Of a DNA stretch of 64,000 nt, positions 55,390 to 64,000 are shown piece by piece (positions within the stretch are counted from its first letter, which is position 1; every line of letters begins with the position of its first letter). The notes under the pieces were generated by a model. That model was given only the letters and a program-made list of their open reading frames with translations. It did not search any database and was not told the DNA's origin. The position numbers and the translations under genes were made by a program. Source of the stretch: Metallyticus violacea (lineage: Eukaryota > Arthropoda > Insecta > Mantodea > Metallyticidae); contig CM060841.1 in assembly GCA_030762175.1 (NCBI GenBank), positions 9,949,501-10,013,500 of the forward strand. Reading direction: 5' to 3'.

Positions 55390-55845
55390 ATTGAAATGCA
55401 ATAAGAAACCGATATACCAAATATCGTGAATCTACAGTGAAATTATTTGAGTCAGTGCGCCGAACTACTTGCGGAAAAGCAGCCGCCGCAACCGGAAAAA
55501 GGGAGATATGAGCTGCTGCGCGTAATGTCAGTATTTTTATTTTAATATTTATATTCCTATTGAAACCAAAAAATATACTGTATTTAAAACTGGTGATAGT
55601 AAACATATATCTTCGTTCAAAATGGTGCCCCTCGCGGCAATACGTTGCTGGCATCTGCGTAGGGAATTCCTGTATTTCATCTAACATTATTTCCGTAAGA
55701 ATATGTTTTTTATCTTTGAGAATCCCTGTCTCTTGTAACTTCTTAACAAATTTGGCAACCAGTTTCTCCACCTGGAACATGATTGTCAAAATATTTTCTT
55801 GCAAATCGCCTTACCACTTTTCTGCAAGAATCCATTACTACATAT
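55390..55845 (-). pseudogene. Internally deleted DUF4817-type transposase, second copy
   Basis: On the minus strand, starting near 55845: 'SCRKVVRRFARKYFDNHVP' (N-terminal helix-turn-helix), a frameshift, then 'KLVAKFVKKLQETGILKDKK' and 'LTEIMLDEI', which match the DUF4817-type N-terminus (compare RRLVNTFRETGSVL at 16150-16200). This is followed within a few residues by 'YCREGHHFERR', the style of C-terminus seen as 'CLNSEGRQFQHLL' in the 15.9-kb copy. The entire catalytic domain is missing. The remainder of the 138-codon open frame is AT-rich 3' sequence. It is independent of the 15.9-kb copy, since the breakpoints differ. Confidence 0.55.
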
Positions 55846-56065
55846 GTATCGTATATAAAATTACTTTTTCAATACTATATATTATGTAGTGGCATAAACT
55901 ATGAACAGTTACCACAATTTATATGTAATGAAAACAACGCCCAATTACTCGCTGAAAAATCCTCCTTCAAACAAAATATAAGCTGCTACCCGCACATGCA
56001 CTATAACTGCCATAACGACTGGCTTCTCTGGATAAGTGGTTAAACATTTACGCCTCGCAACTTAA
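55846..56065. other. No gene recognised
   Basis: AT-rich flank of the deleted transposon. No terminal repeat found. Confidence 0.35.
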
Positions 56066-56190
56066 ATTTTCCTGAATAAGACGAAAACCTGGAAAAGGCC
56101 TCAATCACGGAGGACGGTACTGGGGGAATTCGTACTCCAGACCTCCCGCTTACGAGTCCGCGCCTTAACGACCTCGGCCACCAGACGCGG
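56066..56190 (-). mobile_element. SINE B fragment, minus strand, 3' part missing
   Basis: Only the head and the start of the body survive: minus-strand 'GTGGCCGAGGTCGTTAAGGC', 'GGAGTACGAATTCCCCCAG' (B box eroded) and 'gattgaggccttttccaggt'. The 3' two thirds and the tail are lost. Confidence 0.85.
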
Positions 56191-57960
56191 TAACATTCAA
56201 CTGTAAAACAAAATACTTTCCATCATTCTGCTGATCTAAAACTGTTCAACTTGATATATTGGTACCACTGCTGTTGACGTTGTTAAAACTTTTGCCATCA
56301 TCTGGGTCAAGAAAACAAATTTCGTATTTTCATCTCATTTAACGTTCGATCAACATCTTGAAATTTAAAGAACAGAAAGGCTATCTTCGAGAAACACACC
56401 CGAACTATCAGTAGCCCAGTGTTCCATGCTATAAATTCTCGACAAAGACACTCAAAAGTGGATGTTGCTTTCGAACTATAAGTTAAGAAATCTGAGAGAA
56501 AGATAGTTAATTTATTAAATGTCAACAGGGATGCTTTGCCAAGAAAGGCTGGGAGATGAATTTGACTGTCCCACAGGTACCTGGGTATGGAAACATCATG
56601 CAACCTGTGGGCAACAAGCCAACACCTTAGACGCTGAAACAGTATTCCTGCTCGCTTCCTAGGATCCTAGTATGTACCGGACCGGTTGACATATCTTATC
56701 ACTTAACAAGAACAGTGACTAATCTTCTTACATTAAGCAATAACCACCTAAGTTTGGGGGGAGGGCTGCATATTCTACATACACGTGTTGTGAATTTGAA
56801 AACCTCGTTACGTGTCGATTATCCGAAAGTTATAAGAGATGGGGGGAGGGGTTTGAGCTGAACAATAAAAGAGGTTGACGAAGCTCATGCAACCCTTGCA
56901 TTAAATGCCTAACGCGTTTTATTTCATATAATTTGATTTCAAACGGCAACAGTATGGTGGTATATGTGTTGGAGGAAAAGAAAAATAGTTTTATGTATGA
57001 AATGTGTTTGGCACATGTTGTACTATAGTGATCGACATTTCATCAATAGCAAACGATAGTTCAAGCAACTGTCAGAAAAAATATTTATGAAAGGATACAG
57101 TCAATAAGGTGTGTGAAACCTATTCCTGGACACTAGAATTTACATATAATTCCGCATCATCTCTCGCTTACAGTCAATGGATGACATCCCTGTCCAATTG
57201 TATCAAAATGCGGTCCGATTTCTATGGTTCCAAGACGTGACAATACAAGTACTGCTCAGGAGAGTGAACGCAGCTTGCACGGAAATTGTTTTTATGTAGC
57301 TGCACAGATTTAAGAGTAGAAGCAAAAGTTTTAATGATGAAGAACCGCAGGACGCCGCTTGACACCGCGGACAGGTAACAACTACTGTACTGGGCGGGGG
57401 AAAAAGTCTGATTGTGTCGACGTACACATGTTAGTTATGAGCTAGCTTGGTCTCAAGCTCGACTGATACTAATACAAGAACAAAACCCTTTAAGAATAGC
57501 TAAAATGTTCAATCAATGCAGAGGTAAATTGTATGAAGGAATAGTCACAAATGACAAGAATGAGTCTATTAAGCATAAAGTGAGAAAACCTGGGACTTTG
57601 AGCATATAAAGTACAAAACTCGAGCGTCTGATTCTCTTCTGTAATAGCAGGAGACCAATGGTTGTTCTGGAACATCCCCTTGATGTTGGGAGTGCATTAG
57701 TCGTCTGATATATGTATTACTAAGCGCAAATCGAAACTTGTTTGAAACACACAGGGCTCCTTGCGAAAGCTCTACTTATATCATAAAGCTCCTCCACTTT
57801 CAGTACAGGCAATAGGCGCCATTCCGAAAACCCGGATAATCGGTACCGAAAATTTTGTGGAAGAGAAATTATCAACGAAATTACAGACTAAAAAGGCCTT
57901 GTATTGCAATAATAACATCAAATTAAAACTGTAAAAATAATATAATACGATACGTAATTT
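56191..57960. other. No gene recognised
   Basis: AT-rich. Contains G-runs at 56755-56762 and 56840-56850. The open frames at 56307-56603 (minus) and 57412-57609 (plus) have no identifiable domain. Confidence 0.45.
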
Positions 57961-57961
57961 G

Positions 57962-59040
57962 TACAAAGGTACGTCCATTTATACTTCCGGCCTCACCGAT
58001 AAGGATTATCGCCTTCACAAAAGCCTTATCTGCTGACATACCTTATCTGTTAAGTAAATAATTGCAGCTGTAGCTCCATTCCGCTGTGATCAGTTGTTCA
58101 GATATAGTTACATAAAGAAATATATGTGTAGAAGAGTGTAACATGTTCAAATAGGGTATAAACTTGCTATTAAGTTCTTCACAAAAGAAGGACTTACTCC
58201 AAATGTAATTAAACAGCGATTGGACAGTGTATATATTCTACCGTAAAAGAATGGGCCAAACATTCTCCAGTGGGTCGAGAAAACATTGAAGACGAAGAGC
58301 GTTAAGGTCGGCCTTTGGAGGCGCTCGCTCCTGAAAACATCGTTCTTGTGGAAGGAAATTTTATGAAAGACCTGCGGCTCAAAGTTACAGAAATAGCAGC
58401 AAGTCCGGGCCTTTCTAAAACAACAGTCGTTCGAATTATTCATGAACATTTAAACACGAATAGGTTAGTGCAAGGTAGGTGCCTAGACTTCTTTATTCAA
58501 TCCAAAAGCAGCAATCCAGTCATTTGTTGTCAGGCATTTTTGGAGCTCTGCCGTGGAAACGAGAGGGAAGTTCTGCAAACCATTGTTACAGGAGATGAAA
58601 CTATGGTTCTCTACTACGATTCCTTCTCAAAAAGAGAATCAATGGAATGGTGTAAGCCTGGCGAAGCACCGCCTCTAAAGGCCAAGGTAACTCAGTCAAC
58701 CAAGAAGATCATGGCCACAATCTTTTGGGACTGTAAAGGAATACTCTTCATTGACTTTAAGGAGAGAAACACCATAGTAAATGGGGAGTACTATGCTGGC
58801 CTACTGCACAGACTACGTGCTTCCATCAAAGAGAAAAGGCGAGGATAGCTGAGTGGTGGTGTGCGACTTCTATACGACAACGGGCCAATGCACACACCGG
58901 TTATTGCAAAGAAAGCTGTGAAGAAATGTGGCTTCAAGGAGATCGACCATCCTCCCTGCAGCCCATGTTTAACTCCTAGTGACTATTTCCTCTTCTCAAA
59001 ACTCAAGAAGTACCTTCGAGGAAGGAAACTGAAGTTTGAC
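57962..59040 (+). mobile_element. Mariner family 1 copy 4 (3' end replaced)
   Basis: The 5' terminal repeat 'TACAAAGGTACGTCCATTTA' is at a TA. The sequence follows the family to 'aggaaggaaactgaagtttgac' and then stops abruptly where the reversed SINE A tail begins. The expected last 150 bp and the 3' terminal repeat are absent. Confidence 0.9.
58143..59040 (+). pseudogene. Mariner transposase pseudogene (family 1 copy 4)
   Basis: This carries the longest single open piece of the family in the window (58315-58848, 177 codons). It has the linker 'EALAPENIVLVEGNF', the second helix-turn-helix 'SPGLSKTTVVRIIHEHL', the first catalytic Asp in 'TIVTGDETMVLYYD', and 'FWDCKGILFIDFKERN' and 'LHRLRASIKEKRRG'. 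It ends in TAG at 58846-58848, where copies 1 and 2 read N or K. After the stop, 'LLYDNGPMH' holds the second Asp region and 'SPCLTPSDYFLFSKLKKYL' the third. WVPRLL is altered to 'VQGRCLDFF'. The N-terminal 60 residues are frameshifted. Confidence 0.93.
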
Positions 59041-59043
59041 AAA

Positions 59044-59074
<31 letters not shown>

Positions 59075-59318
59075 TGGTTTATTTATGGACGCTCTTTAAC
59101 AGCTCAGGTCATCAGCGTCCCATTCAACTCAGGGCGCGAAACGGCCGACAAATTTTTCTCAGAGGCCTCTCTTTCAGGCTTGAGGTTCTTTATCGTGCCG
59201 CAAATGTACGACACGGGACCCACGGCTTTACTTCCCTTCCAAAGGAAGCCATACTTAGGAATTTTACGCCCGAAAAAATCCATCGGTCCTGGCCGGGTTC
59301 GAACCCGCGTTTTGGGTT
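59041..59318 (-). mobile_element. SINE A, minus strand, wedged between two mariners
   Basis: Its tail is a (GATT)n tract (59043-59074), then a full body on the minus strand up to the B box (CGGGTTCGAACCCGGCC). The tRNA 5' part (A box and anticodon side) is missing: after 'gggttcgaacccgcg' the sequence passes into the irritans-like mariner within a few bases. No target-site duplication is possible to identify. Confidence 0.9.
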
Positions 59319-60041
59319 GCTGCTCAATTTCGAACACCGTCGCATTAACGTTGCTAAGCAGCTGTTGAACTCTGTCCGCGACGACCCAAATTTGCTCCAG
59401 AGGGTCATAACTGGTGACGAATCATGGGTTTATGACTATGACGTGGAAACTAAAGCTCGTGCCAATGGATGCTGCCACACGAGCCAAGTTCGGTCGAATG
59501 TGAAGGTTTTGCTGCTTACAGTTTTCTTCGATTGCAGGGCCGTGGTACATCACGAGTTCTTGCCACAGGGTAGAATGGTCAATAAGGAAGATTACCTGCA
59601 AGTTTGCGCGAAGTAATCCGCCAGAAACGCCCGGATTTGTGGAAGAACAAAAATTGGCTTTTGCACCATGACAACGCCCCTGCTCACACATCGTTACTTG
59701 TGTGCGAATTTTTTGGCAAAAACAACACACTTATGATGCCGCAGCCACCTTACTCCCGAAACCTGGCCCCCTGTGACCTTTTTTCCCCCCAAAACTGAAG
59801 AGGCTCATGAAAGGACGACGCTACGCCACGATTGAGGAGATAAAGACGGCATCGAAGGAAAAAATGAACAAGATCACAAAAAACGATTTTTTAAAGTGCT
59901 TCGAGGATTGGATAAAACGTTGCCACAAGTGTATAGTATCTGATGGGAATTACTTTAAAGGGGACAAAATAGATATTAATGAATAAACAAATAAATAAAT
60001 AAAAATACAAAATTCGAGATACTTTTTGAACAGACCTCGTA
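59319..60041 (+). mobile_element. Irritans-like mariner, 5'-truncated
   Basis: The 3' terminal repeat, reverse-complemented, reads TACGAGGTCTGTTCAAAAAG and continues 'TATCTCGAAT'. The end is at TA (60040-60041). The 5' half, including the DNA-binding region and 5' terminal repeat, is missing at the SINE junction. It differs from family 1 in both terminal repeats and protein. Confidence 0.9.
59330..59986 (+). pseudogene. Irritans-like mariner transposase pseudogene
   Basis: Catalytic half of a mariner transposase: 'VITGDESWVYDYDVETKARA' (first Asp), 'QVRSNVKVLLLTVFFDCRAV', 'VHHEFLPQGRMVNKEDYLQV', then a frameshift. The next frame gives 'NWLLHHDNAPAHTSLLVCEF' (second Asp) and 'PPYSRNLAPCD' (third Asp). 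Exactly 34 residues separate these, the D34D spacing. After another frameshift come 'KRLMKGRRYATIEEIK', 'NDFLKCFEDWIKRCHKCI' and a terminal 'GDKIDINE' followed by TAA at 59984-59986. Compared with family 1 it is less decayed, so probably younger. Confidence 0.93.
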
Positions 60042-60297
60042 TATAGCATATCATATTAATGCCTTATTTTTGTTTCGTCTTCACTGATGGGCCATAGTTC
60101 GATTTCCGAATTATTGCAGTTGAATGTTTCCCCTCATTCTTGTGGTTTTCTTCACTTTTGAAAGACAGATTCTAATGGACTCCCAAGTTCGATTAACTTC
60201 ATTAATTCTTATATTGATTGTCTCGAAGGCCAATGACAGTTAATGTAAAAGTTTAAAATAAAATGTTTGTCTTTGCGATTTTATGGATGAACCATAT

Positions 60298-60457
60298 GGG
60301 TCCCGTGTCATACATTTACGGTACGAAAAAGAACCTCAAGCCTGAAAAAAGAGGCCTCTGAGCAAAATTTGTCGGCCGTTTCATGCCCTGAGTTGAATGG
60401 GACGCTGATGACCTGAGATGTTAAAGAGCGTCCATAAATAAATCAATCAAAAAAAAA
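60298..60457 (+). mobile_element. SINE A, 5'-truncated
   Basis: Begins at the 'gggtcccgtgtcatacattt' block in mid-body and runs to 'gagcgtccataaataaatca' with an A9 tail. 5' truncation is typical of incomplete reverse transcription. The preserved half is close to the copy at 38560. Confidence 0.92.
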
Positions 60458-60689
60458 GGAACTAATTTATTGAGATCTGTGTTATACGATTTCAGTTTGC
60501 CACTGATGCATGAACTCTACACTTTTCCTAATTTACAATAATGTTTTCAACGAAATATTAACATATGTCATACCATGATTAATAAAAAGCAAACAAATCT
60601 TAACCATAAGATAACAAAGGAAATCTGGAAGACAGTGCAAACAGTCAAATTACCCAACTGTTGATCCGGGAAGCCGATGGGCGAACAAT

Positions 60690-60905
60690 GGTTCAACCGA
60701 GTGGATTGGCTTAGGTGGTAACGCTTAAAGATTCGCATTCGAGAGATTCAAATCCCTTGGGTCCGTCATTCTGACCTTGGGATTTTTCGTGATTTTCCCA
60801 TGGTGTCTTATTATTAAACGCATGGTAGAATAGACACAGAGCCCTCATTTGGCCGCGTGGCCGGCTTAACGGAATTTTCTTAGCGCTGCGAAGCACGCTA
60901 TTTGC
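60690..60905 (+). mobile_element. SINE C copy
   Basis: The tRNA-like head 'GGATTGGCTTAGGTGGTAAC' (A-box side) with 'GAGAGATTCAAATCCC' (B box) is followed by 'ccttgggatttttcgtgatt', the family C hallmark, and 'ttcttagcgctgcg'. No A-tail survives. The minus-strand 61-codon frame across it is not a gene. Confidence 0.6.
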
Positions 60906-61434
60906 CGATGGAGTCGGATATTCATAGCCAAACCCTTTAATTCACGTGCATATATTTCTACACCACACCAAACACCAATTTTTTGGTCATACAATGGAAT
61001 TTCGTGTACAAGATCGGGGTTTTATGTATTCCAGTATCTATTGTTTTGTGTCGCTACATGGTCATGTATATAAAACTATGCTTATGCGTAATACAATCAA
61101 ACGCGGGGCAAAAGAGCGATTATCAACATTATTCAATACCAGATTGTAGAAAATAATACCTCTCACATTATCGCGAGGTTGTAATTCCTAACTGCAGTTA
61201 TCTTATATGGTTTTAATTTTAAAAGTTTAGTGGTCTTCCAAGTCAGGTTTGCGAAATTCCTAATTACTGTGAAAGCTTCAGAAAAATTTTGGTTTCGTTC
61301 TAACTTTTCTCATTTGTTACCTAGTTTTTCTTCTAAAAGAATACTGCGTTTTACTTATGGAGAACAGATCCCGTTTCACTAAATCTATTCATAAGATTAC
61401 CAACCGTTTCCTTATTAGGGGCATGAACAGCAGG
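60906..61434. other. No gene recognised
   Basis: AT-rich DNA between the SINE and the broken mariner end. No signal. Confidence 0.4.
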
Positions 61435-62169
61435 GTTGACTGAGTGACCTTGACCTTTAGAAGCTGTGCTTCGCCAGGTTTACGCCACTCCATTGATTCT
61501 CTTTTGGACAAGGAATTATAGTAGAGGACCATAGTTTCATCTGCTGTAACAATGGTTTGCAGAACTTCTCTCTCGTTACCACTGCAGAGCTCCAAAACTG
61601 CCTGATAACTAATGACTCGTTGCTGCTTTTGGCCTGAGGAAAGCAGTCTAGGCACCCATCTGACACTAACCTTATTCATGTTTAAATGTTCATGAATAAT
61701 TCGAAGGACTGTTGTTTTAGAAAGACTATAACTTTGACCCGCCGGTCTTCCATAATTTCTCCTTCCACAGAGCGATGTTTTCAGGAGTGAGCACCTCCAA
61801 GGGCCGACCTGAACGCTCTTCGTCTTCAATGCTTTCTCGACACTACCGAAAAAGTTTGGTCCATTCTTTTACGGTAGAATATGAGGGGGGCACTTCCCCA
61901 TATACACCGTCCAATCGCTCTTTAATTTCATTTGGAGTAAGTCCTTTTGTGAATAAGTTAATAACAGTTGGAAACTCCATTTTGAGCATGTCACAATCTT
62001 CTACACATAGCCTTCTTTATGCAACTATATCTGAACAACTGAACATAGCGGAGTGGAAGTTACAGTATCAATTATTTACTTAACAGATTAGGTATTACAC
62101 CAGATAAGGATTATGTGAAAGCGATAATCCTTATGTGCGAGGCCGGAAACTTATGGACCTACTCTCGTA
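61435..62169 (-). mobile_element. Mariner family 1 copy 5 (5' half only)
   Basis: The right end, reverse-complemented TACGAGAGTAGGTCCATAAG, is a good family 1 5' terminal repeat at a TA (62168-62169). Similarity stops at about 61435, just after the 'KVTQS' codons of the transposase. The 3' half of the element is missing. Confidence 0.92.
61436..62000 (-). pseudogene. Mariner transposase pseudogene (family 1 copy 5)
   Basis: On the minus strand: 'LTPNEIKERLDGVYGE' and 'PPSYSTVKEWTKLF' (first helix-turn-helix), 'SLSKTTVLRIIHEHLNMNK' (second), 'VSVRWVPRLLSSGQKQQ', 'TIVTADETMVLYY' and 'WRKPGEAQLLKVKVTQS'. The first catalytic motif reads TADE instead of TGDE. The second and third Asp are lost with the truncated 3' half. 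One base is missing in the 'CSLWKE/RRNYGRP' segment, and the recognition helix has lost a few residues. Confidence 0.9.
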
Positions 62170-62219
62170 CCGTAAGTTAATTCACGCTGTATTACATAGT
62201 TATAATTACATAGTTACAA

Positions 62220-62243
62220 TATTATATTACATGTAATATAATA
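62220..62243. repeat. 24-bp perfect palindrome
   Basis: The sequence from 62220 to 62243 (tattatattaca followed by its exact reverse complement) is fully self-complementary. It lies 50 bp outside mariner copy 5. Composition is all A/T except for the central C and G. Confidence 0.92.
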
Positions 62244-62704
62244 CAAATATAATAATATTTGTGTTTGAAAATAATTTTAATTTATGGTTAAAATTAATTT
62301 TATACACTTTCCAAATCTATTGCTTATTTCCATAAATAAACCTAATGTAACGACAATTTACTAACTGCATGGCTTATATCTGATCTGCAAGTAAAGCAAA
62401 GTTAATGAAAATCGTGCTTTTATTGCCCTTTGGTTTAAATTTGTACCTTTTCCTGCTGGCTGTTAATGTTCCTAGCTCTGGGCAATAGCAATAAATAACC
62501 GAATAAATAACCTACCCTCTCTCTTTTTCTTAGTAATTACTCTACAGTAGCGCTGCTTCAGATAGCATTTTCTCAGAAATGGGGTAGCTGATAAGCCTTC
62601 CAATGAAAACTACATTTGTCTAGACCAGTAGTGACTGATGAAAGCAAATATAAGTGTGTGTAAACACAAATGTAAGAAACGTGAGGACACAACTTTACAC
62701 TTAC
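62244..62704. other. No gene recognised
   Basis: AT-rich, with no open frame above 60 codons. Confidence 0.45.
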
Positions 62705-62717
62705 ACATATTGTAAAA

Positions 62718-63018
62718 CCGCCACGGGTGGCCGAGGTCGTTAAGGCACGGACTCGTGAGCGGGAGGTCTGCGGTTCAAATCCCGCCAGGACCGTCCTCCC
62801 TGACTGGGGTTTTTTCCAGGTTTTCCTCAGTTTTCATAACTGGCAAATGCCGGGGAGGTACCTAAACTTAGGCCTGGAACGCTTCCTTCCTTAAAAAAAA
62901 ATATCCTTTCCCAATGTATCATTTCATCTCATGCATCTCATGTATCATCAGTGTCCACCGCCTGTGGTGCCTCAGTAGTAAAAACGGGCGTTAAACACTA
63001 CTCAAAAAAAAAAAAAAA
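62718..63018 (+). mobile_element. SINE B copy with 13-bp target-site duplication
   Basis: The reference copy for family B here: head 'CGGGTGGCCGAGGTCGTTAA', B box 'CGGTTCAAATCCCGCC', then 'tccaggttttcctcagt', 'ggcaaatgccggggaggtac', 'aggcctggaacgcttcc', 'gtccaccgcctgtggtgcc', and an A16 tail. It is flanked by perfect copies of ACATATTGTAAAA at 62705-62717 and 63019-63031. Both pol III boxes are intact, and the long A-tail suggests fairly recent insertion. Confidence 0.97.
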
Positions 63019-63031
63019 ACATATTGTAAAA

Positions 63032-64000
63032 ACAGGAGGCAAACGTTAAAACATACATGGATTTATGGTTATATTATACGTTTTGAGTTGTAAACCTTGT
63101 CCGACAACGCAATTTTTTTCTCCCGTCTGGATTATTAGGTGTGCCGCAGCGTGCAGCATTTTTACTTAATTCGGTTCCCTCCTCCTTTATTATGTATTGA
63201 ATGTTGTTTTCTGAATCTTTCTCCTGCCGGTCTCAATCAGTATAGATTCAAGATGATTAGACAGTTGGTTCTAGATCAGGGGTTCAATTACTGTTAACTT
63301 GAAAGCCATAAAAGCATTTACTGTTAGATGGCGGGGCGCAATCTAAACGAATTAACCATTTTCAGCAGTACTTGAAATGTTAGTAACTTACCTGGAGGAG
63401 TGGGCAGTTAATGCGACAGATGAGGACAATAGATAGCACTCACAAGGGTCGGGTTGTCTACATTCCTGTTGTTGCAAGACATTCAGAAGAGAACAGTCTG
63501 TGAGATAACTTCTGTGCCGATTCTTAGCGAACTTTTTATGGAGAATGTACTTTCACATAACTACAGAAAGCGTGAAAAACCAGGCAAGTCTCCAAAAGCA
63601 AATTTTACAGGAGAGAGAAAACAAATTTTGAAAATGTCTCCAAAATCGCGAATGAATGTTCAAAAAACGAATTTCGGGAGATATAGCATTTCAAAGAAAA
63701 TCTTTCAAATGGAAATGCTTACAGTTCACTTTTTTTTTTTTTTTTTTTTTTTTTTTACCTAAATCAGTTTTCTCTTTTGTTGCACAGCTGTTTTGGTGAC
63801 TTACATATTTATGTTCATATTAAACAGCACACTCTAAGTCTAACATTAACCATTTATTTTATTTCTTGTTAGAAAATGTTCAAATTTGTGAGCAGAGGAG
63901 TAGTAAAACATATTTAATTGCACATAGTTTCTTAAACCCACCTCTTTTTGAATTACACATTTAACAACAAATTTTAATCGTATCGAAATAATTTGAAAAT
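63032..64000. other. No gene recognised; T27 run at 63730-63756
   Basis: The plus-strand frame 63454-63762 (102 codons) contains a Lys/Ser-rich middle ('KREKPGKSPKANFTGERK') and ends in poly-Phe encoded by the T-run. I do not recognise it and regard it as doubtful, since an A-rich composition explains the Lys content. Confidence 0.4.

Noticed and set aside
59065..59616. 183-codon frame as one protein
   Set aside because: It is a chimera of a reversed SINE and part of the irritans-like transposase. Only the part after about 59330 is protein-derived.
1..64000. CRISPR array, bacterial operons or phage genes
   Set aside because: No regularly spaced short repeats, no Shine-Dalgarno-linked gene strings and clear eukaryotic retroposons throughout. 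The 97-bp repeat at 24.1 kb has no spacer structure.

Overview
This is eukaryotic nuclear DNA. It is AT-rich, has no compact coding, and is full of homopolymer runs, (TA)n, (ATT)n, (CT)n and (GT)n tracts, tRNA-headed SINEs with A-rich tails and decayed Tc1/mariner transposons. The repertoire (several mariner-type transposase lineages plus tRNA SINEs) fits an arthropod, probably an insect or arachnid. I cannot narrow it further from sequence alone. I found no host protein-coding gene: every open frame I could interpret is a transposon remnant, and the rest are short and show no motif I recognise. The window is probably intergenic DNA or the inside of a very long intron.

Layout. 1-12 kb: an almost perfect 565-bp tandem duplication (1321-2450), relics of several SINE families and a long (ATT)n tract. 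12-16.5 kb: mariner copy 1 with both terminal repeats (12088-13363), a pair of LTR-retroelement primer-binding-site-like motifs (13897-13966) and an internally deleted DUF4817-type transposon (about 15780-16450). 17-24 kb: SINEs, a GC-richer patch with a TATA/CRE-like arrangement, and a hammerhead-ribozyme-like motif of the Penelope kind near 23.0 kb. 24.07-25.52 kb: a complete-ended but dead DD41D mariner-like element with a 97-bp tandem repeat ahead of its transposase, inserted in a TA microsatellite. 27-36 kb: SINEs, two tail fragments of one non-LTR retrotransposon family, and purine-rich and microsatellite DNA. 36-50 kb: three more mariner-type remnants (36.2, 44.4 and 47.0 kb), a SINE with a clear target-site duplication (38.56 kb) and a mariner copy (49.26-50.35 kb) that lost its middle and carries a SINE. 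51-57 kb: low-complexity DNA, a larger tRNA-headed repeat and a second internally deleted DUF4817-type copy. 58-62.2 kb: a mosaic of mariner copy 4, a reversed SINE and a different (irritans-like) mariner, then a half copy of the first mariner family. 62.7-63.0 kb: the best-preserved SINE of family B, with a 13-bp target-site duplication.

None of these parts is an operon or pathway. The sequence records repeated cut-and-paste and copy-and-paste insertion with later decay. Family names used below (SINE A, B, C, D, E) are my own labels. SINE A has a TGGTGTAGTGGT head, B has a GTGGCCGAGGTCGTTAAGG head, C has a GGTTTTTCGTGGTTTT-like body, and D and E are longer tRNA-headed repeats. I see no convincing evidence of a previously undescribed biological system. 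The items most worth checking are the 565-bp duplication, the two N-to-C-terminal deletion derivatives, the three-element mosaic at 58-60 kb, and the ribozyme-like and primer-binding-site-like motifs.
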